A stretch of 59,410 nucleotides of DNA from Lachnospiraceae bacterium (GTDB taxonomy: Bacteria > Bacillota_A > Clostridia > Lachnospirales > Lachnospiraceae): positions 1 to 59,410 of the forward strand of contig QXWX01000041.1 in NCBI GenBank assembly GCA_009911175.1, written 5' to 3'. Position 1 is the first letter of the stretch, and each line of letters opens with the position of its first letter. The notes under the pieces were generated by a model. It was not told where the DNA came from, ran no database searches, and saw only the letters and a program-made list of their open reading frames with translations. The translations under genes and the position numbers were made by a program. Positions 43,393 through 51,929 of this stretch are shown in pieces.

Positions 43393-44073
43393 ATGGATAT
43401 CCAACATTTTTACATAGAAAAGGGCCAGGGCGAGCCAATCATCCTGCTTCATGGAAACGGAGAGGACAGCAGCTATTTTCAAGGGCAGATCAGTGCGCTT
43501 TCCAAGCAATATCACGCATATGCGATCGACACCCGGGGACACGGAAAAACTCCAAGGGGCAGCAGGCCCTTCACGATACGGCAGTTTGCGGAGGATCTTC
43601 TGGGCTTTATGGATGAACACGAAATCCACAAGGCGCATCTGCTGGGATTTTCAGACGGCGGAAATATTGCCATGGTTTTTGCGCTGCACCATCCGGACCG
43701 TGTAAACCGACTGATCCTGAACGGCGCGAATCTGAATGCGGCCGGGGTGAAACGATCGATTCAGATTCCCATTGAGATCGGATATAGAATTGCATCAAAA
43801 TTTTCTGAAAAAAATGATTCTGCCAGATTCCATGCGGAAATGCTCGGACTGATGGTCAATGATCCCAATGTAAATCCGGAGGAACTCTCAGGAATCCGGG
43901 CGAAAACTCTGGTTATCGCAGGAACAAAGGACATGATAAAAGAAGAGCATACGAGGCTGATCGCAGCGAACATTCCCGATTCGGAACTTGTTTTTATCAA
44001 GGGAAATCATTTTATCGCAAATAAAAAGCCGGAAGAATTTAATCAGGCGGTGGTGGATTTTTTGAAGAGGTAG
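43393..44073 (+). CDS. Alpha/beta hydrolase
   Basis: A 226-aa alpha/beta-hydrolase. L-L-H-G-N-G-E-D forms the oxyanion loop (about 19-26). The nucleophile Ser sits in G-F-S-D-G-G (about 87-92), the acid Asp in G-T-K-D-M (about 179-183) and the His in K-G-N-H-F (about 206-210), so the triad is complete. ATG 43393 follows taggag at a 10-nt spacing; the longer frame to 43330 overlaps the upstream stop. A scrap of the same 5' end sits at 42199. Substrate unknown. Confidence 0.88.
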   Translation: MDIQHFYIEKGQGEPIILLHGNGEDSSYFQGQISALSKQYHAYAIDTRGHGKTPRGSRPFTIRQFAEDLLGFMDEHEIHKAHLLGFSDGGNIAMVFALHHPDRVNRLILNGANLNAAGVKRSIQIPIEIGYRIASKFSEKNDSARFHAEMLGLMVNDPNVNPEELSGIRAKTLVIAGTKDMIKEEHTRLIAANIPDSELVFIKGNHFIANKKPEEFNQAVVDFLKR

Positions 44074-44080
44074 TTTTCTG

Positions 44081-44365
44081 CGGCTTCACTATGTTGATGA
44101 ACTCGGACGTAGCCACGCAGCTGCGGTTGAGGCGAAGCGGAGGGTGCTGACCCCGCTGTGGCTGGAGCTGATCGAGGAGGGCAGGCGTGACGGTTCCATC
44201 CGCACAGAATACGCCGGAGAGCTTTCCGAGCTGCTCCCGCTCATCAATTTTTGGCTGCTCCCGTCCGTATTTCCGGCAGATGCAGACGAGATCCGGCATA
44301 AGTGCCGGTTCGCTGTGGAGGTTCTTGCTTCGATGGGACTTCCGATTATGGATGAAATGCCGTAA
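44081..44365 (+). pseudogene. TetR/AcrR regulator, C-terminal fragment
   Basis: The ligand-binding C-terminal domain of a TetR-type repressor survives (L-T-P-L-W-L-E-L-I-E-E-G-R-R-D-G-S-I-R-T, then L-L-P-L-I-N-F-W-L-L-P and V-L-A-S-M-G-L-P-I-M). The N-terminal DNA-binding domain and start codon are missing; the upstream junction is with the hydrolase stop. It probably once repressed the adjacent MFS transporter gene, which is also broken. Confidence 0.7.
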
Positions 44366-44404
44366 CTGAAATGATCAAAAATCATAAAAGGAAGGAGACC
44401 GCCC

Positions 44405-45318
44405 ATGAAACACAAGCTGTTTACAAAAAATTTCACACTCCTCATACTGGGACAGGCCAGCTCCTTGTTCGGCAACTACATTTTACGGCTGGCCCTGTCC
44501 ATGTATGTGCTGGATGCCACTGGCTCGGCAACCGTGTTTGCCGGGATTCTGTCTCTTGCGGTAGTTCCCTCGATCCTGCTGTCGCCCCTGGGAGGGATTC
44601 TGGCCGACCGTGCGGACAAGAGAAAGGTTATGGCGGCGCTGGATTTCCTGACCAGCATCACATTTATCACCAAGGAGCGGACGGATATCCTGAAGCTGTT
44701 GCTTCTGGCCGCGTGCTCCCGCTTCTTTGTCATGGGGGTGGCTCTGGTCGGACTTCCTTTTCTTGTGCGGACGCTCCTCAGTCTGGATGCAAAATATTAC
44801 GGCGCGGCGGAGAGCACGCTGGCCATTGCCACGATAGCCGGAAGCATTGCCGCCGGACTTCTCACGGGAAAGCTGAGATTCCGAAGCCTGTCCCTGGCGC
44901 TTGCGGCGATCGGCATGTGCATGCTCCCCGCCGGAATTATATTTTTTCCGGGGCGGATACGGTTGTAAAATACGCTTTCAATATAACAGCCTTTTGCGGC
45001 ATGCAGATCGCTGTCAGCATCTTTTCTATCTTTGTGGTGTCTATGATCCAGCAGAACACACCGGATCATCTGATCGGCAAGGTGATGGCTTATACGTCTG
45101 CCGTTACCATGTACGCCCAGCCGGCGGGACAGATGGTGTATGGATTTTTGTTTGACGGATTCCGGAAAAAGGTTTCTCTTGTTCTGATTCCCTCCGGTGT
45201 GATCGTGTGCATGATCGGACTGCTTTCCGCAGGATTTTTCAGAAGACTGGAAGAAAAACAAGAGGAATTGATGGACATGAAAAATCAGGTGAAAAACCAG
45301 CAGGATAGGAACTGTTGA
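44405..45318 (+). pseudogene. MFS drug-efflux-type transporter, deleted and frameshifted
   Basis: The reading frame opens M-K-H-K-L-F-T-K-N-F-T-L-L-I-L-G-Q-A with the first helices and the L-A-D-R-A-D-K-R-K motif of MFS exporters (about residue 66-75). An internal deletion follows near residue 85, where T-S-I-T joins F-I-T-K-E-R. A frameshift near 44945 ends the first frame after P-G-R-I-R-L. The second frame carries the rest to 45318 (M-Q-I-A-V-S-I-F-S-I-F-V-V and G-F-L-F-D-G-F). About 305 codons remain of a usual 420-430. The remnant cannot form a 12-helix transporter. Confidence 0.82.
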
Positions 45319-45344
45319 TAAACAGACAAAATATGTGATAAAAT
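45315..45344 (+). promoter_or_regulatory. Predicted promoter for the MBL hydrolase gene
   Basis: TTGATA (45315-45320), 18-nt spacer, TAAAAT (45339-45344) with a TG two bases before the -10 box. It lies about 95 bp upstream of the ATG. Confidence 0.55.
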
Positions 45345-45439
45345 GAACACATAGCGTAAAGCTCCATATGAAAAAATAAAACAGCATCTGCAATCCATTT
45401 GCTCTGCGGATTGTCTGCAAAAGACAGAGGAGATCAAAA

Positions 45440-46078
45440 ATGACAGAAATAAAACAAATCCCATGTGGAATGGTAAACACATATCTGCTGAAAGGAAAAA
45501 ACGGAGCTGTCCTGGTGGACACCGGTGAGACGGCGGATCGGGAAAAGGTACTCAAGGCATGTGAAAATGAAAACGTCCGGCTCCTCTTGCTGACTCACGG
45601 CCACATCGACCATATCCAGAACGGGGCGTACCTGGCGCGGAAGCTTCACGTACCGATCGCGATGCATCAAAAAGACGCGGAGCTGATCCGGAATCAGTTT
45701 GCGCAGGCATTGGAAGGCACCGGATTATTTGGAAAAATCCTTGCGGCAGCTTCCAGAAGCAAGATGAAAAAAAACCAGATCGAACCCTTTGATCCGGAAC
45801 TGTTTTTGCGGGAGGGGGATTCGCTGGAGCCATATGGCGTGCAGGCATCCGTGATGGAGCTGCCCGGGCATACAAAAGGCTCCATTGGGCTGGACGTGGA
45901 AGGCAGGGCGGTCATTGTGGGGGATGCGCTGATGCACATGCTTCGCCCGGGAGCGGCCAGTATTTACGCTGATCGGGAAAAATTAAAGGAGAGCGCAAAG
46001 CGGATCACGGCACTTGGAAACAGAACCATTTACTTCGGACACGGGACGCCAGTGCCGAACAGGGAGTGGAAGCGGTAA
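45440..46078 (+). CDS. MBL-fold metallo-hydrolase
   Basis: A 212-aa metallo-beta-lactamase-fold enzyme. The metal motif T-H-G-H-I-D-H lies at about 52-58. A further His is in L-P-G-H-T-K-G-S (about 139-146), Asp in V-I-V-G-D-A-L (about 155-161) and a terminal His in Y-F-G-H-G-T-P (about 196-202), so a two-metal site is complete. Size and motifs suit glyoxalase II-like hydrolases. ATG 45440 follows gaggagatc. It stands alone. Confidence 0.9.
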   Translation: MTEIKQIPCGMVNTYLLKGKNGAVLVDTGETADREKVLKACENENVRLLLLTHGHIDHIQNGAYLARKLHVPIAMHQKDAELIRNQFAQALEGTGLFGKILAAASRSKMKKNQIEPFDPELFLREGDSLEPYGVQASVMELPGHTKGSIGLDVEGRAVIVGDALMHMLRPGAASIYADREKLKESAKRITALGNRTIYFGHGTPVPNREWKR

Positions 46079-46164
46079 GGAGTTGTCTGGAAATATCCTG
46101 CAATTCCCGGCCCGCCCCTCTCATTTTTTATACGGATTTTCATAATCCGTGCAGAGACGGGCTG

Positions 46165-46310
46165 GTGTTATTGCTCTGCCAAAAGAAGAAGGGAAACATC
46201 CTTTAGTTGTAATGAATCATGGATTTGCAGGAAGAGGGAATTGGATTTGTCGCTATTTCACAGGCATTAGCAGAAAATGGAATTGCCGCAGCACGATTTT
46301 TACGAATGGA
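46165..46310 (+). pseudogene. Alpha/beta hydrolase scrap
   Basis: Two frames together read A-L-P-K-E-E-G-K-H-P-L-V-V-M-N-H-G-F-A-G and then A-I-S-Q-A-L-A-E-N-G-I-A-A-A-R-F, the start of a dienelactone hydrolase-like enzyme. A frameshift lies near 46230. The nucleophile elbow and the rest are gone. Confidence 0.55.
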
Positions 46311-46316
46311 TAAGTG

Positions 46317-46344
46317 GGTTGGATGCTCCAAGGAGCATCCAACC
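46317..46344. repeat. 28-nt perfect-stem hairpin
   Basis: ggttggatgctcc and ggagcatccaacc form a 13-bp perfect stem with only 2 nt between the arms. There is no T run on either side, so it is a weak terminator candidate for the minus-strand DUF2461 gene that ends at 46378. It may instead be a binding site or the scar of a small element. Confidence 0.55.
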
Positions 46345-46377
46345 GCACAGATGGAAAGGTTTTCCGGCCCCGTGCTT

Positions 46378-47067
46378 TCAAGGTCTCGACGGCATCTGGA
46401 ACCCGGCAAGCGCCTTGTTCAAATAGTCATTAAAAGGCTTCATGATCCGGAAAAGCTCTGCCGCCTTTGTAGCAACCCCTTCCGCATCCTTCCATTCCTC
46501 GTCTTTCAGCGGATATTCCAGATACCAACTCTTATACTTTAAATATTCCGCCTGGGGATGCTCCTTTTCATATCCTGCGGGAACTCTCTTTAATGCTGTT
46601 CCCCTTACCGTGAAATGTTTTTCAAAATCCGGCTCATGGATCACCCTTTCCCATTCATCGCTGTTTTGCGCGATATGGTCCCGTACCATTGCGGTCGCGT
46701 CCTTAAACATATCCGCAAACAGCCCGCCGCCTAAAAAGGATTGATCACCGGGCTTGATCATCAGATAATATCCGACCGGAACCGGCAGCTTGCCCTTAGA
46801 GGAGATATGGGCGCGGAACGCAGGGTTATAAGGCGATTTGTCATGGCTGAAACGGGTATCCCTGACAAGCTTAAACGTCAGGTCCTTGGGATCATTCTGT
46901 AAAATGCTGCTGTCAAACTTTCCGATCTCCAGCATCAATGCCTGCAGGAAATGTTCAAATTCGGCATTGGCCTTTTTATAGTCGTCCTTGTTCGCATGAT
47001 ACCATTCACGGTTGTTATTCATGCTCAATGCCGATAAGTAATCCATGATCAACTGTGTATTCATCAT
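46378..47067 (-). CDS. DUF2461 family protein
   Basis: A 229-aa member of DUF2461 (TIGR02453-type): N-N-R-E-W-Y-H-A-N-K near residue 18-27, V-R-D-T-R-F-S-H-D-K-S-P-Y (about 68-80) and G-G-G-L-F-A-D-M (about 112-119) are the family hallmarks. The biochemical role is unknown. The ribosome site is aaaggagac. It lies 37 bp downstream of the sigma-factor gene on the same strand and may be co-transcribed. Confidence 0.9.
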   Translation of the reverse strand: MMNTQLIMDYLSALSMNNNREWYHANKDDYKKANAEFEHFLQALMLEIGKFDSSILQNDPKDLTFKLVRDTRFSHDKSPYNPAFRAHISSKGKLPVPVGYYLMIKPGDQSFLGGGLFADMFKDATAMVRDHIAQNSDEWERVIHEPDFEKHFTVRGTALKRVPAGYEKEHPQAEYLKYKSWYLEYPLKDEEWKDAEGVATKAAELFRIMKPFNDYLNKALAGFQMPSRP

Positions 47068-47104
47068 CTTTCGTCTCCTTTATAAGCTATGTATCTGTAT
47101 TTTT

Positions 47105-47956
47105 TTATGGTTTCTGGACCACGGAAAGCTGTGTGGAATCTAAAAATTCCTGTATTAGATTTCTCGTGCGTTCCGGAGAACGGTAGGGCTTGCAGAATGA
47201 AAAATCCTGAGACAGGCCGTCAATTTCTTCCATCGCATTTTTTACGTCCACGATAGTCTGGACAGGGATTTCCGAGGCTGCCGTATAATCCAGCTGCAGC
47301 GGGTGGATCCGGTGGTTTTGGATCGCGTAATTCACCCGGTCTTTGCATTTGCATCTGCCGCCGCCGTATTCTCCGCAATACTGCCCAAGAAAGTCCGCCA
47401 TTTTTCTGCGCGCCCGGGAAAGCCGCTGGCGATACGCCTCCGGGGTCATTTCCAGAATCTCCCCCGCAATGCGGCTGTCCAGCTGGAACATGGTCCCCAA
47501 TATGAAAATGCATCTGCTTTCCGGATCAAGGCACTGCAGCATTACATTGGTACAGGACATTTTCAGCTCCTCCGCCAGCAGTTCTTTTTCCACATTCTGC
47601 GTCAGATCCGGCACATCCTGTAATTTTCCGTTTTCGATATCATCTCCATAATACTCGAAGCTCAGCGGAAAACGGGCGAACATGTGCTTTTTATAATTTT
47701 TCAGATGATTCACCGCGATGCGGAACACCCAAGTTGTAAATGCGCTGTCACCCCGAAAAGAAGACAGATGCGTGATCATTTTCAGCAGAATGTCCTGCGC
47801 GGCATCCTCCGCGTCCGCAAAGGTGCCGAGCATCCGCAGGGATAGATTAAATACCATGTCCTGTACGCCCGCAACAAGCGTTTCCAGGGCTTTCTTATCA
47901 CCGGCAGTCGCCTGACCGACCAATGCCTGCATTTCCTGATTCGTTTTTTTATCCAT
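47105..47956 (-). CDS. Sigma-70 family (ECF-type) sigma factor with C-terminal extension
   Basis: A 283-aa sigma factor. Region 2 spans about residues 20-95 (G-V-Q-D-M-V-F-N-L-S-L-R-M, D-A-E-D-A-A-Q-D-I-L-L-K, F-T-T-W-V-F-R-I-A-V-N). Region 4 spans about 125-190 (I-A-G-E-I-L-E-M-T-P-E-A-Y-R-Q-R-L-S-R-A-R-R). An extra 90 residues follow, starting with a Cys-rich patch (C-G-E-Y-G-G-G-R-C-K-C-K) that might bind a metal or redox ligand and replace an anti-sigma partner; no anti-sigma gene is adjacent. ATG 47956 follows gaggaggt. Confidence 0.88.
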   Translation of the reverse strand: MDKKTNQEMQALVGQATAGDKKALETLVAGVQDMVFNLSLRMLGTFADAEDAAQDILLKMITHLSSFRGDSAFTTWVFRIAVNHLKNYKKHMFARFPLSFEYYGDDIENGKLQDVPDLTQNVEKELLAEELKMSCTNVMLQCLDPESRCIFILGTMFQLDSRIAGEILEMTPEAYRQRLSRARRKMADFLGQYCGEYGGGRCKCKDRVNYAIQNHRIHPLQLDYTAASEIPVQTIVDVKNAMEEIDGLSQDFSFCKPYRSPERTRNLIQEFLDSTQLSVVQKP

Positions 47957-48215
47957 AGATTTTTACCTCCTCTTTCATTAGACAACGCACGTTCTCCTGT
48001 GTGACAAAAAATAAGAAAAAACTTAAAAATGATTCCAAACGTACAGTTAGAATTTATTTGACATGAGTATATTTTAACATAGGATTCAGATTTTTTCCTG
48101 ACAAATATTCCGTTCGTTCCCGCAAAGCTGATGTTTCGTTCCATTTGTCTTAAAAACACATCTGTCCGGCCGATACCATAATTGAGAGATCAAAAAAGAA
48201 AGGAGAAGTTTTGAA

Positions 48216-48896
48216 ATGGGTTATTTTGAAATGGATTATTCAGGTGTAGGCAGTGTTTTGCCGAATCTTGCCCGGAATACCGGCGGAACGCGGGGAACAC
48301 AAGAATATGGAGCCAGTATCACGGGACTGCCGCATGGCACGGCCGTGCCTGTACAAAGCTTTTCGGATATGCTTCAAACGGCAGGAGAGACAAAAGAGGC
48401 GTCAAGGTCAGACATGTATCAGCAGTATCTAAAACAGAGGTACGGCAATGTAATGATCCAAAGTGTTGGGAAAGACCAGAGCAGCATGGACAAGATCGGG
48501 GCGGCTACGTCAGGGACCGGGAACGTCGTGATTGCGCCGAATATCCTGGAGCAGATGGCAGATGATCCGAAAAAGGCATCCTACTATGAAGCACAGATCC
48601 GGCATTATTTTGATTCGCTGCCTCAGTGCAAAGCGCAGCTTTCACTTATGGGACATGAGATTCATTCCTCCGGTATCGTGATCCACCCGGACGGCACCGT
48701 AACGCACTATGTCAGCGGCGATCTGAAACCGGAGGTAAGGGCCAGGATCGAGGCTCAGATGAAAGCCGAGGCGGAGGAGAAGGCCAAACGTAAGCGGATG
48801 TACCAGAAACGCAGTGAGGAAACGGCCGGGCTGCGCCGGCAGGAAATGGAACTGGCTTACAGGAAACAGAGTATGCTGGGAGATATTTTGATATAA
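48216..48896 (+). CDS. DUF6033 family protein
   Basis: A 226-aa soluble protein typical of Lachnospiraceae, matching DUF6033 in its middle (Y-Q-Q-Y-L-K-Q-R-Y-G-N-V, N-V-V-I-A-P-N-I-L-E-Q-M, I-V-I-H-P-D-G-T-V-T-H-Y-V-S-G) and ending in a charged helix (about 175-215). Such genes often occur as tandem families in gut Clostridia; here there is a single copy. Function unknown. A strong site (aaaggagaag) precedes ATG. Confidence 0.82.
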   Translation: MGYFEMDYSGVGSVLPNLARNTGGTRGTQEYGASITGLPHGTAVPVQSFSDMLQTAGETKEASRSDMYQQYLKQRYGNVMIQSVGKDQSSMDKIGAATSGTGNVVIAPNILEQMADDPKKASYYEAQIRHYFDSLPQCKAQLSLMGHEIHSSGIVIHPDGTVTHYVSGDLKPEVRARIEAQMKAEAEEKAKRKRMYQKRSEETAGLRRQEMELAYRKQSMLGDILI

Positions 48897-49091
48897 GAGA
48901 AATGCCGTTACATGTCACATTTCGGCTGCTCAGATCTGCGAAGCGCTTATTTTTTTACAGATTGATATGCCTTCGTTTTTCTGTTATGATAGAGACGATC
49001 CGCTTGCCCAAAGAGTTCATTTCCTTTTGACGGTTGGATCATACATGGAAATAGCAATGCGGAACCGCAGTGAAATCAACGGAGGTATGCC

Positions 49092-49370
49092 ATGGAATTA
49101 TACGGACGAAAAAATAAGAGAGAACCGCTTTCCCAGATCAAATTGTCAGATTCGCAGAAAGAAAAGCTGAAAGCTGAGATCCGGACGTTTTATCTGGATG
49201 AGCGGGGGGAAGAGATCGGCATGATCGAGCAGATGCAGCTGCTGGAATTATTCGAGCGGAACATGGCGCCGATCATCTACAACAAAGCCCTTGACGACGC
49301 AAAAGTGTGGTATACCCAGATGATGGATAATCTGGATTCAGATTACTATGCATTGTATAAGGAAGAATAA
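49092..49370 (+). CDS. DUF2164 family protein
   Basis: A 92-aa protein whose central part (F-Y-L-D-E-R-G-E-E-I-G-M-I-E-Q-M-Q-L-L-E-L-F-E, then I-Y-N-K-A-L-D-D-A) matches the small DUF2164 family. All-helical and acidic, of unknown function. ATG 49092 has an ideal ggaggt 7 nt upstream. The gene lies 45 bp before a prolyl-tRNA-deacylase-like gene and may share its transcript. Confidence 0.85.
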   Translation: MELYGRKNKREPLSQIKLSDSQKEKLKAEIRTFYLDERGEEIGMIEQMQLLELFERNMAPIIYNKALDDAKVWYTQMMDNLDSDYYALYKEE

Positions 49371-49415
49371 GTACTGCGGGCCGGATGCCTGTGAAACATC
49401 AAAAAGGGAGACACT

Positions 49416-49976
49416 ATGGAAACAGAATTGGAAAAAGAACTGATTTTACAGCATGGCCGTCCCGCCGATTGCGGAGGCAGGACAGAGCGGGAGACGGCGG
49501 TGTACGACCTGCTGGATTCTCTGCAGATTGAGTACGACAGAGTAGACCACGAGGCAGCATTTACGATGGAAGCATGCGAGGCGATCGACCGGGTCCTGGA
49601 ACCAGCCGCAATCTGCAAAAACCTTTTCCTGTGCAATGCGCAGAAAACAAAATTCTACCTGCTGATGATCCTGGGAGATAAAAAATTTAAGACCAAGGAC
49701 ATTTCCCATCAGATCAACAGCTCGCGGCTTTCCTTCGCGCCGGAGGAATATATGGAAAAATATCTCGGCATTACGCCAGGTTCCGTCAGCGTGATGGGAT
49801 TGATGAACGACCAGGACAACCAGGTGTCGCTCCTGATTGATGAGGATGTGATCCGGGAAGAATATGTGGGATGCCATCCCTGCATCAATACGTCCAGCAT
49901 TCGGATGAAGACGGGGGAGCTTCTGGAAAAAATTCTGCCGGCGGTTCATCATGAGTATAGGGTGGTGAAATTATGA
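49416..49976 (+). CDS. Prolyl-tRNA synthetase-associated (ProXp/PrdX-type) deacylase
   Basis: A 186-aa YbaK/ProRS-INS-fold protein. The catalytic-site region D-H-E-A-A-F-T-M-E-A-C-E (about 50-61) and C-K-N-L-F-L-C-N (about 71-78) fit the ProXp-ala subgroup, as do L-G-I-T-P-G-S-V-S-V-M-G-L (about 121-133) and G-C-H-P-C-I-N-T-S-S (about 156-165). Members hydrolyse mischarged Ala-tRNA(Pro). The start lies behind aagggag. The stop overlaps the convergent XRE gene by 6 bp. Confidence 0.9.
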   Translation: METELEKELILQHGRPADCGGRTERETAVYDLLDSLQIEYDRVDHEAAFTMEACEAIDRVLEPAAICKNLFLCNAQKTKFYLLMILGDKKFKTKDISHQINSSRLSFAPEEYMEKYLGITPGSVSVMGLMNDQDNQVSLLIDEDVIREEYVGCHPCINTSSIRMKTGELLEKILPAVHHEYRVVKL

Positions 49977-50363
49977 CCAGAGCCAGCTTATTTCCGGAAA
50001 CAGCAGATGGATCACAAAGGTGACTGCCATGAACAGCAGCAGAACAGCCACGCCGTAATACACGATTTTGAAGCATTTCCTCAAGAAACTTTTTGCATTT
50101 TCCAGATCAGAATAAATGGAAGATACCTTTTCATCTGTCAGGTTTTTCTCTCTTACATCCTGAACATCAATATCCTTCACCAGTTCATCCAGAGACATGC
50201 CAAAATAGTCGCTTAACAGGACCAGCCTTTGAAAATCAGGATAAGACTGGCCTGCCTCCCATTTCGAGATCGTTTGCCGTGAAACCTGCAGCTCCAGCCC
50301 AAGCTCCTCCTGGGATAAGCCCTGTTTTTTTCTCATAGCCAACAGCTTTTCATTAAATTTCAT
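49971..50363 (-). CDS. XRE regulator with a C-terminal membrane anchor
   Basis: A 130-aa protein. Residues 5-60 form an XRE helix-turn-helix (L-S-Q-E-E-L-G-L-E-L-Q-V-S-R-Q-T-I-S-K-W-E-A-G). Residues about 103-126 are one hydrophobic membrane segment, so the regulator is probably membrane-tethered. ATG 50363 follows aaggagga; the longer frame from 50462 is unlikely. It overlaps the end of the deacylase gene tail to tail. Another XRE gene with the same helix 3 (S-R-Q-T-I-S-K-W-E) sits at 51930. Confidence 0.87.
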   Translation of the reverse strand: MKFNEKLLAMRKKQGLSQEELGLELQVSRQTISKWEAGQSYPDFQRLVLLSDYFGMSLDELVKDIDVQDVREKNLTDEKVSSIYSDLENAKSFLRKCFKIVYYGVAVLLLFMAVTFVIHLLFPEISWLWS

Positions 50364-50598
50364 TCTGAAAAATCCTCCTTCATTTTTGGACAGCCTTCCA
50401 TAAAGCATGACCGGGAGGCTGACTGATGACGTGAGTATATCGTACTTCATGTCAGATGGCAACCAACTATTGTTGGCAATCTGTCAATTCAGGCTGACAT
50501 ATGTTACTGTGAGCGCCCAGTCAGGGTGTGAACAGTTACTGACATATCGATATAGACTCCTTCCGTACTGTGAATAAATAGTAATAATCTGATTTTCA

Positions 50599-50607
50599 TG
50601 TTATAAT
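50599..50607 (+). promoter_or_regulatory. Extended -10 promoter of the Nudix-HD gene
   Basis: TG-T-TATAAT (50599-50607), an extended -10 element that does not need a good -35 box. It lies 28 bp before the ATG and 12 bp before ggagg. Confidence 0.55.
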
Positions 50608-50634
50608 TTTATTCATACGGAGGAAAATCAAAAG

Positions 50635-51726
50635 ATGAAAACACTATTTAAAATGGATATGAAAAATTACGCGGATTCCGACACCCGCATCCGCAGGCCG
50701 TCAGCCCGGGCGGTCATACGGGTGGCGGACGGAAGGCTGGCATTGGTTTACAGCAGAAAACATCAATATTATAAATTCCCGGGCGGCGGAATCCGGGACG
50801 GCGAGGACCATGCGGAAGCACTGGCGAGAGAGGTGCAGGAGGAAACCGGCCTTCTTATAAGGAGAGATTCCATTCGGGAATACGGCAGCGTGCTCCGTCT
50901 TCAAAAAAGCGGAAGGCAGGAAGATACTGTATTTGAGCAGGAAAATTTTTATTATACCTGCTCGGCAGAGACAGCGGCGGGACGACAGAACCTGAATGCA
51001 TATGAAAAGGAATCCGGATTTGAACTGCAGTATGTACACGCCCGGGAGGCGGCAGCGATGAATAAGGCATGCAAAGTTCAAGATGATTTTGACCTGGTCA
51101 TGATCGCCAGGGATACGGCCACGTTGGAGATTGTCAGCGGCCTGACCCCGGAGCCTTCCGTTTCCATGGCGGAATTTCTGCTGAAAACCGCTGTAAAAAC
51201 CAATCCGGGCCCGTGGGAGCAGCACAGCAGATATGCGGCAGAGAGCGCCGGACGGATTGCCGAACGCTGTCCGGGGCTGGATCCGGAACGGGCGTATATT
51301 TACGGACTGCTCCATGACATTGGCCGCAAATTCGGAATCAGCGGGCTGGCCCATGTATACGACGGGTATCACTATCTGATGGAGCTGGGATATGCAAACG
51401 CCGCCCGGATTGCGCTGACACATTCGTTTAATCTGAAAGACATCCGGGATTATATTGGAAAATTCGATATCAACGAATCTGAGCAGGAGGAGATCAGGGC
51501 GCTTCTGGCTGGGATAGAATACAATGACTACGACTTTCTGATCCAGCTGTGCGATGCCATTGCGAAGGCCGACGGGATTGTTTCGCTGGAAGAAAGAATG
51601 AACGATGTGAAAAGCAGGTACGGATATTACCCGCAGAAAAAATGGGACAGGAACATTTGGCTGAAAAAATATTTCGAAGAGAAAATGCAGGAAGAGTTAT
51701 ACCAGGTTGTGGGAGCAGGAGTGTAA
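50635..51726 (+). CDS. Nudix hydrolase-HD phosphohydrolase fusion
   Basis: A 363-aa fusion. Residues about 20-160 form a Nudix domain with the box G-G-G-I-R-D-G-E then R-E-V-Q-E-E-T-G (about 48-72). Residues about 180-345 form an HD domain with Q-H-S (about 197), L-L-H-D-I-G-R (about 225-231), a later T-H-S-F (about 263) and L-C-D-A-I-A-K-A-D (about 304-312), so the metal ligands look complete. Nudix enzymes cleave nucleoside diphosphate-X bonds, and HD enzymes remove phosphates. The pair could act in sequence on one nucleotide. Each half occurs alone elsewhere. ATG 50635 follows ggagg. Confidence 0.87.
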   Translation: MKTLFKMDMKNYADSDTRIRRPSARAVIRVADGRLALVYSRKHQYYKFPGGGIRDGEDHAEALAREVQEETGLLIRRDSIREYGSVLRLQKSGRQEDTVFEQENFYYTCSAETAAGRQNLNAYEKESGFELQYVHAREAAAMNKACKVQDDFDLVMIARDTATLEIVSGLTPEPSVSMAEFLLKTAVKTNPGPWEQHSRYAAESAGRIAERCPGLDPERAYIYGLLHDIGRKFGISGLAHVYDGYHYLMELGYANAARIALTHSFNLKDIRDYIGKFDINESEQEEIRALLAGIEYNDYDFLIQLCDAIAKADGIVSLEERMNDVKSRYGYYPQKKWDRNIWLKKYFEEKMQEELYQVVGAGV

Positions 51727-51929
51727 CTCATGTCACACATTGACGAAGCGTACCCTTTTGTTAAGAATCCGTGCAAAATTGCAAGCGGAAACTGGTAGAT
51801 ATTTTCCGCATTGGATTCTATACTTGTCTGTATGAAGAGCAAACCCGCGCGGCAGGAAAATTTCCCGGCCATACGGCCTGCTTTTCAGAAACTGCAAAAT
51901 TACATTCCCGGCAGAAAGGGTGGATTTCT

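Noticed and set aside
43120..43638. 172-aa minus-strand reading frame
   Set aside because: It is antisense to the flavodoxin-like and hydrolase genes, both of which carry full motif sets.
44797..45555. 252-aa minus-strand reading frame
   Set aside because: It lies antisense to the MFS relic and the start of the MBL gene, has no ribosome site, and shows only reverse-complement composition (H/R/F-rich).
46317..46344. Terminator for the DUF2461 gene
   Set aside because: The stem is perfect but neither side has a T tract, and the loop of 2 nt is too tight for a normal terminator hairpin; it is listed only as a repeat.
48967..49170. 67-aa plus-strand frame before the DUF2164 gene
   Set aside because: It overlaps the DUF2164 start in another frame, has no ribosome site and no family pattern.
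50701..51423. 240-aa minus-strand reading frame
   Set aside because: It is antisense to the intact Nudix-HD gene and lacks any family features or start signals.
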